Notes: generated from the letters alone by a model not told the origin. Counted from the stretch's first letter, positions 12,911-25,419 are shown. The stretch: 64,000 nucleotides of DNA from Phycomyces blakesleeanus NRRL 1555(-) (GCF_001638985.1 NW_017265187.1:434001-498000); one strand, 5' to 3'. Program-made: numbers and translations.

Positions 12911-13511
12911 AAGCCACCACCTTGTATACAATATGTTTAATTCATTATATTTAAAGAAGAAGAAGAAAAGAAGAAGAAGAAATAGTAGAGATATATAGAA
13001 ATAGATAGAGAGGGGGTAATGAAGGGGGTGTGCGTGATTGTTAAAGTTAAAGACCTTAGATTAAAGGAGTGAATTATTAATGGGTGTGTTTGGAATTCAA
13101 ACACTGTAGATATCTATAGCAAGAGAATATATACATAAATACATACATATTTTACAGAATGATATTGTTACAAGACAAATGAATTTTAGAGTATTTGCGT
13201 GTATGGTGTGTAGTGGAAGTATGTAGTGGAAGTGTGTAAGGGAAGTGTGTGTGTTATTTTTTTTTGTTATTGATTAAAATGGTTAATATATAATAAATTA
13301 TTATTACCCCACATTCAAATATTAAGACAATGAAGCTTATCAGCTGGTTTATTCTATGCATCAAATCATCACTCGGCTCAAGTGGGTGGCATGCATGGGA
13401 TCTCTTGTGAGTGCATTTAAAATAAATATAAGAGCACCTTTAAATTTCGCCACCAAAAAATAAAAATTTAAAACATCACTCTTCTTTTCAATACTTTCTT
13501 ATTACTTCACA
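12911..13511. other. Intergenic spacer with purine-rich tract
   Basis: AAG/GAA-rich run at 12953-12983 and a repeated GTAGTGGAAGT motif at about 13210-13232. Contains the promoter of the sugar transporter. No gene seen. Confidence 0.5.
13424..13434 (+). promoter_or_regulatory. Possible TATA element of the transporter gene
   Basis: AAATATAAGAG about 80 bp before the ATG at 13512. Position and sequence fit a TATA-like core promoter; there is no expression evidence. Confidence 0.3.
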
Positions 13512-15547
13512 ATGTCACAGCCCACACAAAAAACGCCCCTATTAGACAAGAAGCCACCCTTGAGTAGGCCGACCAACCAACGAAGGAGGTCTTCATTTGA
13601 CCCTTCGACCTACAACAGTACTGGCCAAGCCATGGGCTATGTTCGCTCATTAGACCTGGATGTGACCCTACCTGGCCTTAGTCTGAAAGAAATCCTTGCC
13701 CTTACAGTATGCATGGGAGGAGCCCAATTTACATGCAAGTGTATAATTGAATTTATATTCTTTTCGTATAATTTGATTATATTAACTTTTATTATCTTAT
13801 ATTATATTTAATCTTCTAGGGTCGGTTGAGCTAGCGTAAGTCATGGCTCTTATAGAACATTACATGGTTATTATTATGATATTATTCTTACCCTATTCAA
13901 AATAGGTATGGTACACCCTATTTATTATCACTCGATCTCTCAAAGGAACTGACAGCCTTGGTCTGGCTGGCCGGACCACTATCAGGTCTTCTAGTACAAC
14001 CAGTACGTGTGTGTATGTGTGTCTGTGTATTTGTGTCTGTGTTTGTGTTTGTGTTTGCCTCTGTGCCTCTGTGTGCCAGTGTTTATGTGTATTTGTGTAC
14101 GTCTATGTATTGATTTGCAAAATGATTATATATAGCTTGTCGGTGCATTTAGCGACAAATGTACATCTAGATATGGGAAACGAAGACCATTCATTGTTGC
14201 TGCTGGATTTCTTACTTGTATGTCGATGTTGGGCGTAGCATACGCAAGAGAGATAGGCGCTTTTGCTGGTCGTTACTTAGCCAATGAACAAGTACCCTCT
14301 GAGGCAGTAGGTATACACTCTACTTGCAACAATAACTAACTCGTTTAAAGGCGCACTTTTATACTATCATAGCTGCTGTTTCTTCGTTTTATTTCCTCGA
14401 CTTTACTCTCAATGCAGTACAGGCTGTCTGTAGAGCTCTTATTCTTGACATACCGCCGCTCTGGCAGCAGGAGTATGCAAATGCGTGGAGTGCACGGATG
14501 AGTAATGGCGCAATGGTTCTGGGGTATTTTGTGGGTTACATCGACCTCGTGCACTATGCACCATGGATGGGAGATACTCAGATCAAGGCATTCTGCATTG
14601 TGGCTATTGCAGTATTTTGTGGAACGCTGGCAATCACTTGTCTAAGCGTTGAAGAGAAAGTTCTTGAAAGAGTAGAAGATGACGACCTGTAAGTTTTTTT
14701 TGGTTATGCTTTTAAATCCTAAAAAAGCAAAAGCAGAAGCAGAAGAAAAAGAAAGAAACTAATGACTGAACATAGCCCATGGTACCACACGCTAGCCTAC
14801 ATATGGCGAGCATTCCGCTTCCTGCCTCGTCCCATCCAAACCTTGTGCAATACTCAGTTCTTTGCTTGGATGGGATGGTTTCCCTTTTTGTTTTACAGTA
14901 CCCAGTGGGTATCAGACATTTACTTTGCCAACAACCCGCCAATAGAAGGTCAAGAGCAGGATTGGACCGAAGGCACGCGTGCAGGCTCATTTGCTCTGTT
15001 GTGCTATTCACTTGTGTCTGTAGGTGCGGGAATTGTGCTGCCTGCCCTTTTGTCCTATTTCAACAAGATAGCTTGGTTGTCGCTTTTGAATATCTATACA
15101 GTTTCACATCTGACCGTAGCCGTGGCCTTACTGTCGGCGCTATGGGTGCGATCTGTGATGGGAGCTACGATTGTATTGGCTATCATGGGTATTCCATGGG
15201 CCATCGTTCTTTGGGTTCCGTTCTCTCTTGTCGGTGAATATGTTAGTTTCGAGGATGAGAAAAGGAGTCGCACGCAACAGCTTCCGAGTACTTCTAGCAT
15301 TCAACGCCTTGAAGATCAGCAGGACGAGTTCGATGCAGGAATGATCCTTGGAGTTCACAATATGTACATCGTTTTTCCACAATTTGCAGTTGCCATCATA
15401 TCATCCGTAATATTCGCTGCTGCTGCTCCTGGAGAAAATCAAGATGATGATGCACCTATGTCGAGTGTAACAAGCGTACTGGTGTTTGGTGGTTTGATGG
15501 CGTTGGTTGCTGCACTTCTTAGTCGCTTGATCATACGTGTTAAATAG
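13512..15547 (+). CDS. MFS sucrose/alpha-glucoside transporter (SUT/GPH-like)
   Basis: Six exons: 13512-13734, 13820-13835, 13906-14002, 14136-14310, 14373-14688, 14776-15547; 532 residues. The first membrane span and loop read SVELAYGTPYLLSLDLSK, typical of the SUT/GPH sugar transporter family, followed by the conserved loop RYGKRRPF after the second span. The rest has the repeated hydrophobic pattern of a 12-helix MFS permease, with a long charged central loop (EEKVLERVEDDD). The predicted role is proton-coupled uptake of sucrose or other alpha-glucosides at the plasma membrane or vacuole. Two oddities: intron 1 must use a GC donor (GCAAGT at 13735), and exon 2 is only 16 nt. Intron 3 is filled with TGTG repeats. 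It converges on the SRP receptor beta gene. Confidence 0.85.
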
Positions 15548-15694
15548 ATAGTGGGTGTCTAAACCATATAATATTTCATCCTTTTTTCTTCTTCTTTATT
15601 TCTTTTTTTTATATATAACCATGTCTTTTCATTCATTCTTTCTTCCTTTCTTTTGTAAAACCTAGACGAGAAATTATATTTATCTATCTATATA

Positions 15695-16691
15695 TTAAAG
15701 AGATTCAATCCATCCAGTCACTGAATCAATTTCCTCTTTTTGAACTGAGCAGACTTCAAAGTCTACTATGCTCTCAAGATGTTCAAACTTGAATGCCTCT
15801 CCTTCATAGCCCAAGAATCCTTCCTGATCATCACCTTCTGAGTTTTGCTGCTCCACAGCTGCTGTACGAGTACCACGCAGACGATTACTACGCATCATTA
15901 TATTTAGTCATGCTTTCTTTATATATGCGCTTGTGTTTACATTTCGGCTTCCAAAAGGGTTTGGATTTTATCCTTTGGTAGTGCAGTAATCATATCAGCC
16001 TTGTTGCATGCGATCAAAACAGGCAATTTTCGGTTTTGAGCCTCCAGGCTGGCCAGGACATTGTAGAGGTATTCGGCTACTGAGCGGATCTGACGACTGA
16101 TAGTGGTACTATCAACCACAAACACAATACCGCGAGCAACGGGAAGAAACTCGCTGTAACGGTATCTAATACGCTCATGGCCAGGCATATCAACAAGACC
16201 GAATGTCTTTTTTTTTTTGGTTTAATAAGGTTAGTCTCGTTTTTATACAGTCAGGTCAAGCTATATATGCTTGTACATATGTATATATGCTTGTATATAT
16301 GTATATATGTATATATTAGTTACCTTATTACCCAGTGTAACAGAACCTTCATTTTCTTTCATTGAAGTAACTGTCAATGCTTTTTTACCGAATCTGATCT
16401 GTACATTAAATGCAACATTTGTTATAAAAATTGGTATATATATGAATTTAATTTTGAGAGTTGAAGTATACCAATGTGTAGAGTGCAGTCTTGCCAGCAT
16501 CGCTCACACCCAACAGCAGGATTGTGTCGCCTGTCTGCTTTTTCTTCAAAAGGAAAAAGGAGGCTTTTTTTCAAGAATAGATTTAGGGATGAATGAATTG
16601 ACTAGTAATGTTGATGATGCATACCAACAACAGCAGCAAGCAATGTGACGATTCCTGCTAAAATGTACACAATTGGAACTTCGATTGACAT
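15695..16691 (-). CDS. SRPRB: Signal recognition particle receptor subunit beta
   Basis: Five exons: 16691-16625, 16563-16472, 16398-16324, 16206-15941, 15887-15695; 230 residues. An N-terminal membrane anchor (IVYILAGIVTLLAAVVASFF) is followed by a P-loop LLGVSDAGKT (G41-T48), a switch region DMPGHER and the specificity motif ACNKADM, as in the Sar1/Arf-like GTPase of the SRP receptor. The C-terminus returns with INRLRGTRTAAV and a final helix, as in SRPRB. It anchors the alpha subunit in the ER membrane for co-translational targeting. The intron before exon 4 ends in a run of 11 A followed by G, with no pyrimidine tract, yet the phase demands this junction. Confidence 0.88.
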
Positions 16692-17460
16692 AAAGATGAA
16701 GACAAAAAAAAAGAAGAGAGGGAAATAATGAAATAGAGAGAAAGAGAAAGAACAAGAAAGGCGTTGTTTGAACAAGTCACGGTGGAGTAGCAATAGAATT
16801 GATTTGTACGACCATTTATGGCTCGTGTGTGCTGCAAGGCATATATAGATACCCATACACACTTGAGACAGGAAATCAAGTATTAATTGTATTGCTTTCA
16901 AAAATGAATAAAGTATATATTTTTTCTTTTTGGGAAGAGGAGGGAAGTTCGGGGGAAGACAAATGACAAATGACATAAACAGAAAAAAAAAGTACAAAGC
17001 TTGATTAAGAGATGATGAAAAAACAGAAACAGAATAAGGATTTACACAAAATAATAAGAAGCTATAAAAAGAAATTTGGGGAGGGAAAGAGGTTGGGATT
17101 GAGAATGTAGAAAAAAATGCAATGTTAAAAAAAATACTAAAAGAATAACCTATAAAGAAGGGAGATAAAGAGGTAAAGAATGAAGGAAAGAATGGAAGAA
17201 AGAATGAAATGAAGAGAGAAAGATGAAGAAATAGAAGAAGTATTTCTATATATATTTTTTCAACAGTTCTTTCCTTATGCTTTCTTCGTCTTCTTCTTCT
17301 TCTTTTGGAAGAGAGGTGGTGAAGGAGGAGGGAGAGGGTGGTGAATATTGGGAAGATTGGGGTTTCTTTACAGTTCCTTTTGTTTGTTTGTGTGTGTGTG
17401 GGTGTGTGTGTGTGTATGTGTGTGTGTGCTTTTTTTTTTCTCTTTGTTAATTTTTGTTCT
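16692..17460. other. Spacer between SRPRB and BTG genes
   Basis: Purine-rich on the plus strand with many GAAAGA runs, plus a TGTG tract at 17389-17428. Holds the SRPRB promoter and the BTG 3' end. No gene recognised. Confidence 0.5.
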
Positions 17461-18178
17461 TTAGTTCACCATCACCAGTTGTTTTTGTTCGTCTTTCTTG
17501 GCATGAATAGCAAGAGGAGAGCTCTGGTGAATCGAGTACTTTTTGACAGCTGCTGCTGTAATTACCGCTGTTGTTGCCGCTTCTGTTGCTTCTTGCTTGG
17601 AGTTGGGACTATTGGGTGGGGAAATGCGGACAGGAGTCGATACTCTCGGGACAAAAGTAAGGGGTGGTTCGGCTTTCACGCCCAATCTTCCGCGAGAACG
17701 GTCCTCAAAAAGTGTCATGATATTTCCATGATCACCCACTCGGTAGGCTACCGAAAATGGGTCTATCCAAAGCACAAAGTCACGAGGCAGATGTGTGTGA
17801 ATAAGCTCTGGAGTGATTGCAGCACTAGTGGCAGCTTAATGTGCAAAAAGATAGGATAGAAAAAAAAAGATTATTATTGCTATTTCTATACAATTCATAA
17901 TGTAATGTAATATATTTGATATTAATCTATATCAAAAAGAAGTATTGCATTATTATTTACTCACCAAGAATGAGAACGGGATCAAGATGTCCGTTGAAAT
18001 TAGAGATTGCTCTGTAAGCATTACCCCTCAATGGCTGAAGAGTATCCCAGTGGTCTTGAAAACGTTGGTGGAGTGAGAGTGACAAGTGCTGCTTGTATAC
18101 TAACAAGAGGTCACTCTCCATCTTTGGTTGGAGAAGTCGACCAAGAAACTCTACTGCTTGTGCGATTTCAAGTTTCAT
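17461..18178 (-). CDS. BTG/TOB-family anti-proliferative protein
   Basis: Two exons, 18178-17965 and 17834-17461; 195 residues. Residues 1-120 form a BTG domain: MKLEIAQAVEFLGRLLQP opens it, RFQDHWDTLQPLRGNAYRAI is box A, and LPRDFVLWIDPFSVAYRVGD is box B. In animals BTG/TOB proteins bind CCR4-NOT deadenylase subunits and promote mRNA decay; fungal members are little studied, so that role is transferred by family. The C-terminal 75 residues are Ala/Thr/Pro-rich and of no known domain. The intron's 3' end (CACATTAAG) has a weak pyrimidine tract but phase requires it. Its start lies about 400 bp from the end of the CorA gene on the same strand. Confidence 0.85.
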
Positions 18179-18364
18179 GACTTTTACGAATGTATTATGT
18201 AGTTGTTGTTGCTGCTGTTGGTTGGTTGGTTGGTTGGTTGATTTAATGATTACTATAGTAAACCGTGAATTGTTGAGAGAATGAAGAGATGGGGAGAGAA
18301 AGGGAGAAAGAGAGAGGAAAGAGAATTTGTCTTTTTGTAAGCAAAGTGGAGCTGAGGAAGAAAT

Positions 18365-18424
18365 ATATATATATATATATATATATCTGTGTGTGTGTGT
18401 GCGTATGTGCGTATGTGTATAAAT
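18365..18424. repeat. (AT)n(GT)n dinucleotide repeat
   Basis: Compound run of AT then GT dinucleotides between the BTG and CorA genes. Confidence 0.8.
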
Positions 18425-18586
18425 ATATATAATAGAGTCAAAATGATATTTAAAAAAAAATTAAATGTAAAGTGACCTGAATCAGAAAAATAGGGCGGGG
18501 ATTTTGTCAAGAGATAACAATCAAACGCTCTCTTCTCTTTGGTTCAACCATTGGTGAGTCTGATCTGACGTCACTTGACTGATACA

Positions 18587-20750
18587 TTACAACAGACGAG
18601 TCTGTTTAGCCAGAGTTAGGGAGCAGATGGCGAAGATGACCAGACTAGAGACAATGCATCCAAAGTACAAGAGGTCATCGTGGTCCTTGCCTGGTACTTT
18701 GACATTCATTCCTGGATTATGTAGCAATAAGCAAGACATTCTATTGGTTGACCATAGGTAACACTTACCCCAGAGACCGGTTATCAGGTTCATAGGAAGA
18801 AGAATAGTGGCAAAGATGGTGAGACGGCCTATGACTTGGTTGGTTGAATTGGATGTTTGAGTGAGAGCTATTGATATCCGGGTTAGGTAGTTCGAATGAG
18901 ACCTTGCTAGAACAGTATCATAATGATTGAGGTTCTGCAACATGGCTAGGATGTGGTCTGATTGGGATTTTTTTTTGGGATTTTTTTTGGGATTATTATT
19001 ATTATTATTATTATTGGGTTTGATTTTGATTTCAGTTTTAGTTTTAGTTTTTGAAATAAAACAATATATATATTTAATAAACGTTTAGCCACTTGTATTC
19101 TGATTGAATAGGTGTCAGTTATATGCTATTCTTATTATCATCTCTACCTTGAACATCGCCCAGGTAAAGACCAACGTCTGGTAACATGCGTCCTTCATCT
19201 TCCTCTAGGAATAAAGGAGTGACCTGCGAAGGGCTGGATCCCTTTCGACGATGCATACTTGTGTTATTCGGCAGTGGTCTCAAAGCAGGCGATCCTACGA
19301 GCGTCTGACTAGATTTACTAGCCCATGATGAGTTGTAGATATCTTCAGCTGATCGTATGGTCTCACACCGCTTAATAAGCGTTCGCAAAACATCTGCTTT
19401 GGTACCCAGGAGTCGCAATAGCTGCATAACATGCTTACGACAGTCCCCAATGCGATTGACCATGTCAGCATCTACATTGGCATCTAATACACTGTCGAGC
19501 ACAACTTCTTCTATCGAATTTACTTCTGCCTCTATTTGCTGGATTACAGGCGCAAAACTATCTGTAATCTCGTCCATGACTGCATAATTAATCCAGTCCG
19601 GGACTGTGAGTAAGTGATCCTGGAGTTGGACAATTCTCTGGTAGACACTGTTCATGTGAGGCCCCCGAACAAAATGGATCTATTGTATATAATTGCGTGA
19701 TAATTTATTTTTCTTAGCAACAAAATCACAATGATTCTTGTTCTTGTTCTTTCTTTGGTTTTTGTTGTTGTCCTTGAAATCTGCCAAGTTCACATTACTC
19801 ACCGTAACAATACTGCGTCGGAATATGATATGATAAAAACTCAACGGCCGGAGCTGTCCTTTGTCCTGCACGCACCCTCTGTAGCACACAAACATATAAT
19901 TGCGAAACACATCGCACTTTTCTCTTGACTCCTGGCCCATAATATCCTCCGTAGTGAGTGGGTGAATACGGAACACCTAGTAGATTTATATATGTTTCAT
20001 TTGCACTCAATTAATTGGCATGTAATTTAGAACCAAAGAAAAAATAAATAACTAAATTCATTTTGATATTCATTACCTTTGCAAGCGTTTTCATATCTCC
20101 TTGGCTTGGGCAAGTGATGTCTATCCAATAGTTCTCCTTGGTCAAAAGTGACTCTAAGCCTTTACCACCCTCAAGCTCTAACAAAGACCGGCCATGGATT
20201 AAACCTGTGTCAGGGTGATAATAAGCGCACTGTCTAGTTTCATCCTCATCATTATTCTGCCAACGCTCTGACTATTCCAAGCTTATAATTAATATACAAG
20301 ATTTATAAATACATACATACATACATATATATATATATATTATATTCTATATCCTATATTTTTTTCTAAAAAAAAAGATTATGTATGTATCTATGTATGT
20401 AACTATGTATTTATGTATATTTATGTATGTATGTATGTATGTATGTATGTATGTATGTATGTATGTATGTATGTATATTTATATACTTCAGGTGGATCTC
20501 CATAGAGACTTCTTCGGTGGATCAGACCAATTGCTGCCTTTTCTGTGTCCTGGTGAATAATACGATTTAAAGCATCGAGATCGACGTCTGTGGGACATCG
20601 GGAATCTAACGGCAGTCGACTGGCCGGTACGACTGGATAACAGATATCATCTCTTGCGGATGGGTAGAGTGGACTACTAAGTCCAGAGGAAGGGTCGATG
20701 ATATCAATAGTCGTTTGGTCTTCTCTGTGGTTGCGAAAGTAAGATTCCAT
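18587..20750 (-). CDS. CorA-family Mg2+ transporter (Alr1/Mnr2 type)
   Basis: Six exons: 20750-20487, 20271-20077, 19976-19803, 19679-19148, 18957-18769, 18711-18587; 492 residues. VFRIHPLTTEDIM is the conserved CorA segment, followed by a long cytosolic helical region, then membrane span 1 (TIFATILLPMNLITGLWG) ending in the universal GMN selectivity motif (residues 452-454) and span 2 near the C-terminus. The Gly codon of GMN is split by the last intron. The overall layout with a long Ser-rich loop between the long helices fits fungal Alr1/Alr2 (plasma membrane) or Mnr2 (vacuole) Mg2+ channels; which one cannot be decided. It is divergent from the PDI gene across a 1-kb promoter region. GTAT repeats fill its first intron. 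Confidence 0.9.
20421..20476. repeat. (GTAT)n microsatellite in CorA intron 1
   Basis: About 13 tandem GTAT units inside the first intron of the CorA gene, close to the splice donor at 20486. Confidence 0.9.
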
Positions 20751-21788
20751 TAGACAAAAGGGGAGGAGGAGGAGTAGGAGTGGGGGGCGAGAGATGAATA
20801 TAGGGAAAAAAATAATAATAATAAAAAAAAGAGGGAGAAGGCCTTCAGTTTGTTAAAGCCTTTACAGTTTTTTGAAAACCGTTGATATAGGTGAGGTCAC
20901 CTTTGAGGATCAGCGCCTGCCCAATCGTTTAATCGTTTCGATGTTAACCAGAACAGAGTTCTTTGAAAACAATAAAAGCTTCTTTGGCTTTTTTAAAAGG
21001 GTAGTGCTGAATGAAATATCGCAGTAGCCAAAGGAGCTTTTTTTTTTCTTTTCTTTTTTGGTTTTTTACTTGGTTTTTTACTTGGTTATTTCAGGGACAA
21101 TTTTAAAGAGCCATGATATTAATAGTAGTAGTGTTTGTGGTGGTGAAAGTAGTAATAGTAGTAATAGTAATATTTCTCTTTCCTTTTCCCTTTCCCTTTC
21201 CCTTTCCTTGTAGTCCTTTCTTCCTTCTTTTACTTCAGCTTCTTCTGATTCTAATTCTGATTTTAACATTTATTTAATTTTAGACTCCTTCAGCTTACTG
21301 TCATAGGCTGGTGTTACTTTTACCACATAAATAATAATAATAAAATGAAATGAAATGAAATTGAAAATTGTCAATTTATTCATTCATTCATTCAGTTTGT
21401 ATTATATATTGTGTATATTTGAATATTTAAATATTTAAATATTTATAATTATAATTATATGATTAATTTACGTTAATTAAAAGACTTGGTGGTGTTCAAA
21501 TGTCTTAGGATTTTATACAACAGGCGAATAGGATGTTTCATTTGATGGTCCATGATGGGAACTGCCATTTGTGTGAAGGAATACACTCACACAGTGCTAC
21601 ATTTCAACATCCGTCTTTCTATAAATGGAAGGCATCTCGGAGCTGTGTGACTATCTTATCATCCGCCAATCAAAACGGAACAGCTCAGAGGGTCTGTAAA
21701 GCACATAAACCAGCTTCTCTTGTCAATCCTGAACCTGACAGTTCTTCATCGTTCATTCAACACTTTTTTTTTTCATCTATTACTCATC
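20751..21788. other. Divergent promoter region CorA / PDI
   Basis: About 1 kb between two divergent starts. Contains a CCCTTT tandem run (21180-21205), a GAAAT run near 21345 and a CCAAT box close to the PDI start. No gene seen. Confidence 0.5.
21665..21671 (+). promoter_or_regulatory. CCAAT box upstream of PDI
   Basis: GCCAATC about 120 bp before the PDI start codon. CCAAT boxes recruit the HAP/NF-Y complex and are part of ER-stress elements in some eukaryotes. No full ERSE or UPRE was recognised. Confidence 0.35.
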
Positions 21789-23615
21789 ATGGTCAAGACA
21801 ACTCTCCTTTGGACTGCCCTCGCAACCACCTTTGCTGCTCTCACTCAGACCGTTATGGCCGAAAGTGATGTGCTTTCCCTCACTGAGGCCAGCTTCGATA
21901 AGGCCCTCAAGGCGGACCTGGCTTTGGTTGAGTTCTATGCTCCATGGTGTGGTCACTGCAAGGCTCTTGGTGCGTTTAAATATTTCAATTGATACAATTC
22001 AGCTATTACTATTACTATCACTATCACTATAATAATCATTGGTTAGACTCGGTTACTAATATTTATTTCTCGCAGCTCCCGAGTATGAGACCGCTGCCAC
22101 CGAGCTCAAGGAAAAGTCTGTCACTCTTGCCAAGGTTGACTGTACCGAGAATGAAGACTTGTGCCAGAAGTACGAGATCCGTGGCTACCCCACCCTCAAG
22201 GTCTTTAGAAACGGTTCTTTCGTCGAGTACAAGGGTCCCCGTAAGGCCGATGGTATTGTTAGCTACATGACAAAGTAAGTAAAGAAGAAGAAACTGGTTA
22301 TTATTTGTGTATGCGCATGCGTATACGTATGCGTATGCGGAAGTGCATGTGTGTATTAGCGCAAAGGATTAGTCAACAGCATACATATTAGACGCGTTTT
22401 GTTCCTTACTGTGTTTTAAATAAAAATAAAAATAAAGCGCCAAAAGTGCTATATTTGTAATGTATATCGCAAAGTCTAATTTAACCTCCTATTTATAGGC
22501 AAGCTGCCCCTGCTATTTCGCCTTTGACTTCTGAGACTTTTGAGCCCTTCAAGACCTCTGACCGTGTCGTTGTCGTCGCCTACACTGACCCCAAGGATGA
22601 AGTCTCCAAGGCCACTCTCTTGGCTGCTGCCGAGAAGCTCCGTGAGGATTTCTTGTTTGGCTTGGTCACTGATGAGGCTTTTGCCAAGGAGCAGGATATC
22701 AAGGAGTTCCCCTCCATTGTTGTGTACAAGCAGTTCGATGAAGGTCGTGTTGACAAGGCTGGTGAATTCAAGGTTGAGGAAATCGAGGAATTCGTCAGAG
22801 CCAACTCTGTCCCCTTGTTGGCCGAGGTTGATGCTTCCAACTTCCAGTTCTACGCCGACTCTGGTCTGCCCCTGGCTTACGTGTTCGCCGACTCTGCTGA
22901 GATGTTGAAGCCTTTGGTCGATGCCGTTTCGCCTGTCGCCAAGAAGTACAAGGGCAAGGTTAACTTTGTCCATATCGATGCCACCAAGTACGGTAGCCAC
23001 GCTGCCAACCTTGGCTTGAAGGAGAACTGGCCCGCCTTTGCCATCCAGCACCTCGATACTGGAGCTAAGTTCCCCCTTGACCAGGATTTGTCCATCACCA
23101 CTGAATCCATCGAAAACTTCCTCGACAACTACATCGAGGGTAAGATCAAGCCTACCCTCAAGTCTGAGGAGGTTCCTGCCGTCAACGATGGTCCCGTCAA
23201 GGTCGTTGTTGGCACCGAGTTCAAGGACATTGTTTTGGACAAGTCCAAGGATGTCTTCCTTGAGGTCTACGCTCCCTGGTGCGGCCACTGCAAGAAGCTC
23301 ACTCCCATCTGGGAGACTCTTGGTGACTTGATCAAGGCTCAGGATGCTTCTAACAGCGTCGTTATTGCCAAGATGGACGGTACCGAGAATGACTTGCCCG
23401 AGGATGCTGGCTTCACTGTCTCTGGCTTCCCCACCCTTAAGTTCTTCAAGGCCGAGACCAACGAGATCATTGACTACAACGGTGACCGTACTCTCGAGGA
23501 TCTTGTTCAGTTTGTCAACGAGAACGGTAGCAAGAACCTCTCTATCAAGACTGATGATGTAAAGGAAGAAAAGAAGACTGAGGCCGAGGAGGAGATTGGT
23601 CACGATGAATTGTAA
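21789..23615 (+). CDS. PDI1: Protein disulfide isomerase
   Basis: Three exons: 21789-21969, 22076-22274, 22499-23615; 498 residues. The protein begins with a signal peptide (about residues 1-24, ending VMA), carries thioredoxin domain a with WCGHC (CGHC 54-57), inactive domains b and b', domain a' with a second WCGHC (388-391), an acidic tail and the ER retrieval signal HDEL at the C-terminus. It forms and reshuffles disulfides in the ER lumen. Both active sites are intact. The first intron falls just after the first active site (CKAL). Codon use is strikingly biased to C-ending codons (GTC, GCC, AAG) compared with its neighbours, typical of strongly expressed genes; this also opens a 396-codon antisense frame that I regard as an artefact. 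Confidence 0.97.
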
Positions 23616-24808
23616 ATTCCTCTTCCCTCTCTTTCTTTCTTTTATTTTTTGCAAGAATAATTTCATGACACTTTCAACAGATCACAAATCACTCACTCAC
23701 TCATACAATCAAACAAACATATATATCTCCTATTTTTCCATCCCCTCTTCCATACCTCCCCAATGCCCTTTCCATAAACCACTAAAGTATTTTTTTTCGA
23801 TTCCCCCCCCCCCTTTCGATTTTTTCTTTTACTTTTTCCTTCTAAAGAAATATCAAACACACAAATATCTTGAGTTGTACTGTATTTTTCCAATAAGTGC
23901 TATTTTAAATACAATTTGCATCAAAAGATTTTGAAAAAAATAAAATAAAAATGTGAATATCTATCTATAAAACGCAATTTTTTCAATTTATTTAACTATG
24001 ATTGGAGAAATCTAGTGTTATAGACGCATATTTTCTTGGCTATCAAATCATTAAATAATTAATCAATCAATCAGTCAATCAATTAATTAATTAATTAATT
24101 AATAAAAGTAAAATGAGGGTTTCTTTTATACTAACTTTGTATATTTATATGTATGTTTTAATATAAAGCTATACAACAAAGATAATAGTATAGTCGCTAT
24201 GCATGGTATTTTTGGGAGATTATATTTAACACAATATAATTGATTTCAATTTATTAATGGCGTGCTTTTTTTTTTCGTTTGAATATTATTTGTATATTTG
24301 TTTAATGGATTCTTGTATTGTGAGACGTACAACAAAATAATAATGTGTACAATTTTGATTTCAATGTATATTGAAAATTGAGTAAGGATAGCTATATAAA
24401 TACCTTTTATAAAAAATAATAATAAGCTTTTGTATAAGAGATTGTAGCCCAAGTGGAAAGGAAAAAGGAGTGGATCTAATCTTTCATTGTTTTAATAAAA
24501 TAAGGGACATTTAAAAGGAAACCAAATAGATAGTAGTGATAATAAGAATAATGAAAAGAACGTCAATGTGGCGATAAAGGTCCACGGCAAAACTACATGT
24601 ATCTTACAAGGATGTCAAGAAGATCAAAAAGCAAAGAAGCAACAGCAATAATAGTATCTGAATTATAAACCTTATTTGATCCAAACTGAAAGGATCAATA
24701 TCGAATCAAAATCTTTTGTATTCTTATGTTTATTTTTTTTATCTACACACTTGCTAGAAAGGTGAGAATTCTTAAGCCGATGTTTTTCAAAGAAGAAAAT
24801 GAAGAAGG

Positions 24809-24842
<34 letters not shown>
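24809..24842. repeat. (CTAT)n microsatellite
   Basis: Eight tandem CTAT units followed by a TA run. Confidence 0.9.
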
Positions 24843-24843
<1 letters not shown>

Positions 24844-25303
24844 AATATATATATATATTTAAAGAAACTCAATTTACAGAATGATACAAAAGTATGCAAA
24901 ACTTTTCTTTCGTTTAATTGCCTTGGTACTGTTCCTGAAACGATTTCTTTGAATAGTTGAATGGCACCAAAGAAATCAAAATCACCAATCAATCAGTTGG
25001 TCAGTTAATGATGTATCCAAAAGGTCTTGCTCTTATGTTAAGCTACAAGACCCTCTTTTTTTATTGTCATTCTCTTTGTAAGCCATTAAACTATAGAATT
25101 TACTGTTAACAATATCATGACTTTGTTTAGGTGGAAAAAAACAAAAACAAAAAAAAGGCAGAGGAGGTTTATGGTAGTGTTCTTTTACTGTTTACTTTCA
25201 ATATATATGTAAAGAAAAACCATAGGGTTAGGTTCTCAGAACTACACCAAAGTACAGCTTTTGGTTTTGTGGGGGTTTTTTTTTTGGTTTTCTTTACTTT
25301 AGA

Positions 25304-25351
25304 AATTAAATAAATAAATAAATAAATAAATAGATAGATAGATAGATAGAT
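25304..25351. repeat. (AAAT)n(AGAT)n compound microsatellite
   Basis: AAAT units passing into GATA units shortly beyond the 3' end of the Kre9-like gene. Confidence 0.9.
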
Positions 25352-25419
25352 AAAAAAAGTCCTGCTTAAAAAGTCAACTATACAAACATACACTACTCAC
25401 TACTCATTACTCAAGAGAT

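Larger units (their letters stand above)
23616..25419. other. AT-rich convergent spacer
   Basis: 3' flanks of PDI and the Kre9-like gene. Contains a C11 run at about 23802-23813, an AATT/AATC repeat near 24060-24105, and the CTAT and AAAT/GATA microsatellites listed separately. No gene recognised. Confidence 0.5.

Noticed and set aside
16602..16997. 131-codon hydrophobic minus-strand frame upstream of SRPRB
   Set aside because: Low-complexity F/L/S translation of a purine-rich spacer; the real SRPRB start at 16691 lies within it in the proper exon context.
20421..20476. Direct-repeat array considered as CRISPR-like
   Set aside because: Simple 4-bp tandem repeat with no spacers, in a eukaryotic intron.
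22476..23666. 396-codon minus-strand open frame opposite PDI
   Set aside because: Shadow of the C-ending codon bias of the PDI exon; no domain, and the sense strand is unmistakable.
25131..25313. Short plus-strand frame near the Kre9-like gene
   Set aside because: Begins in a poly-A/AAC run and ends in a microsatellite; no family resemblance.
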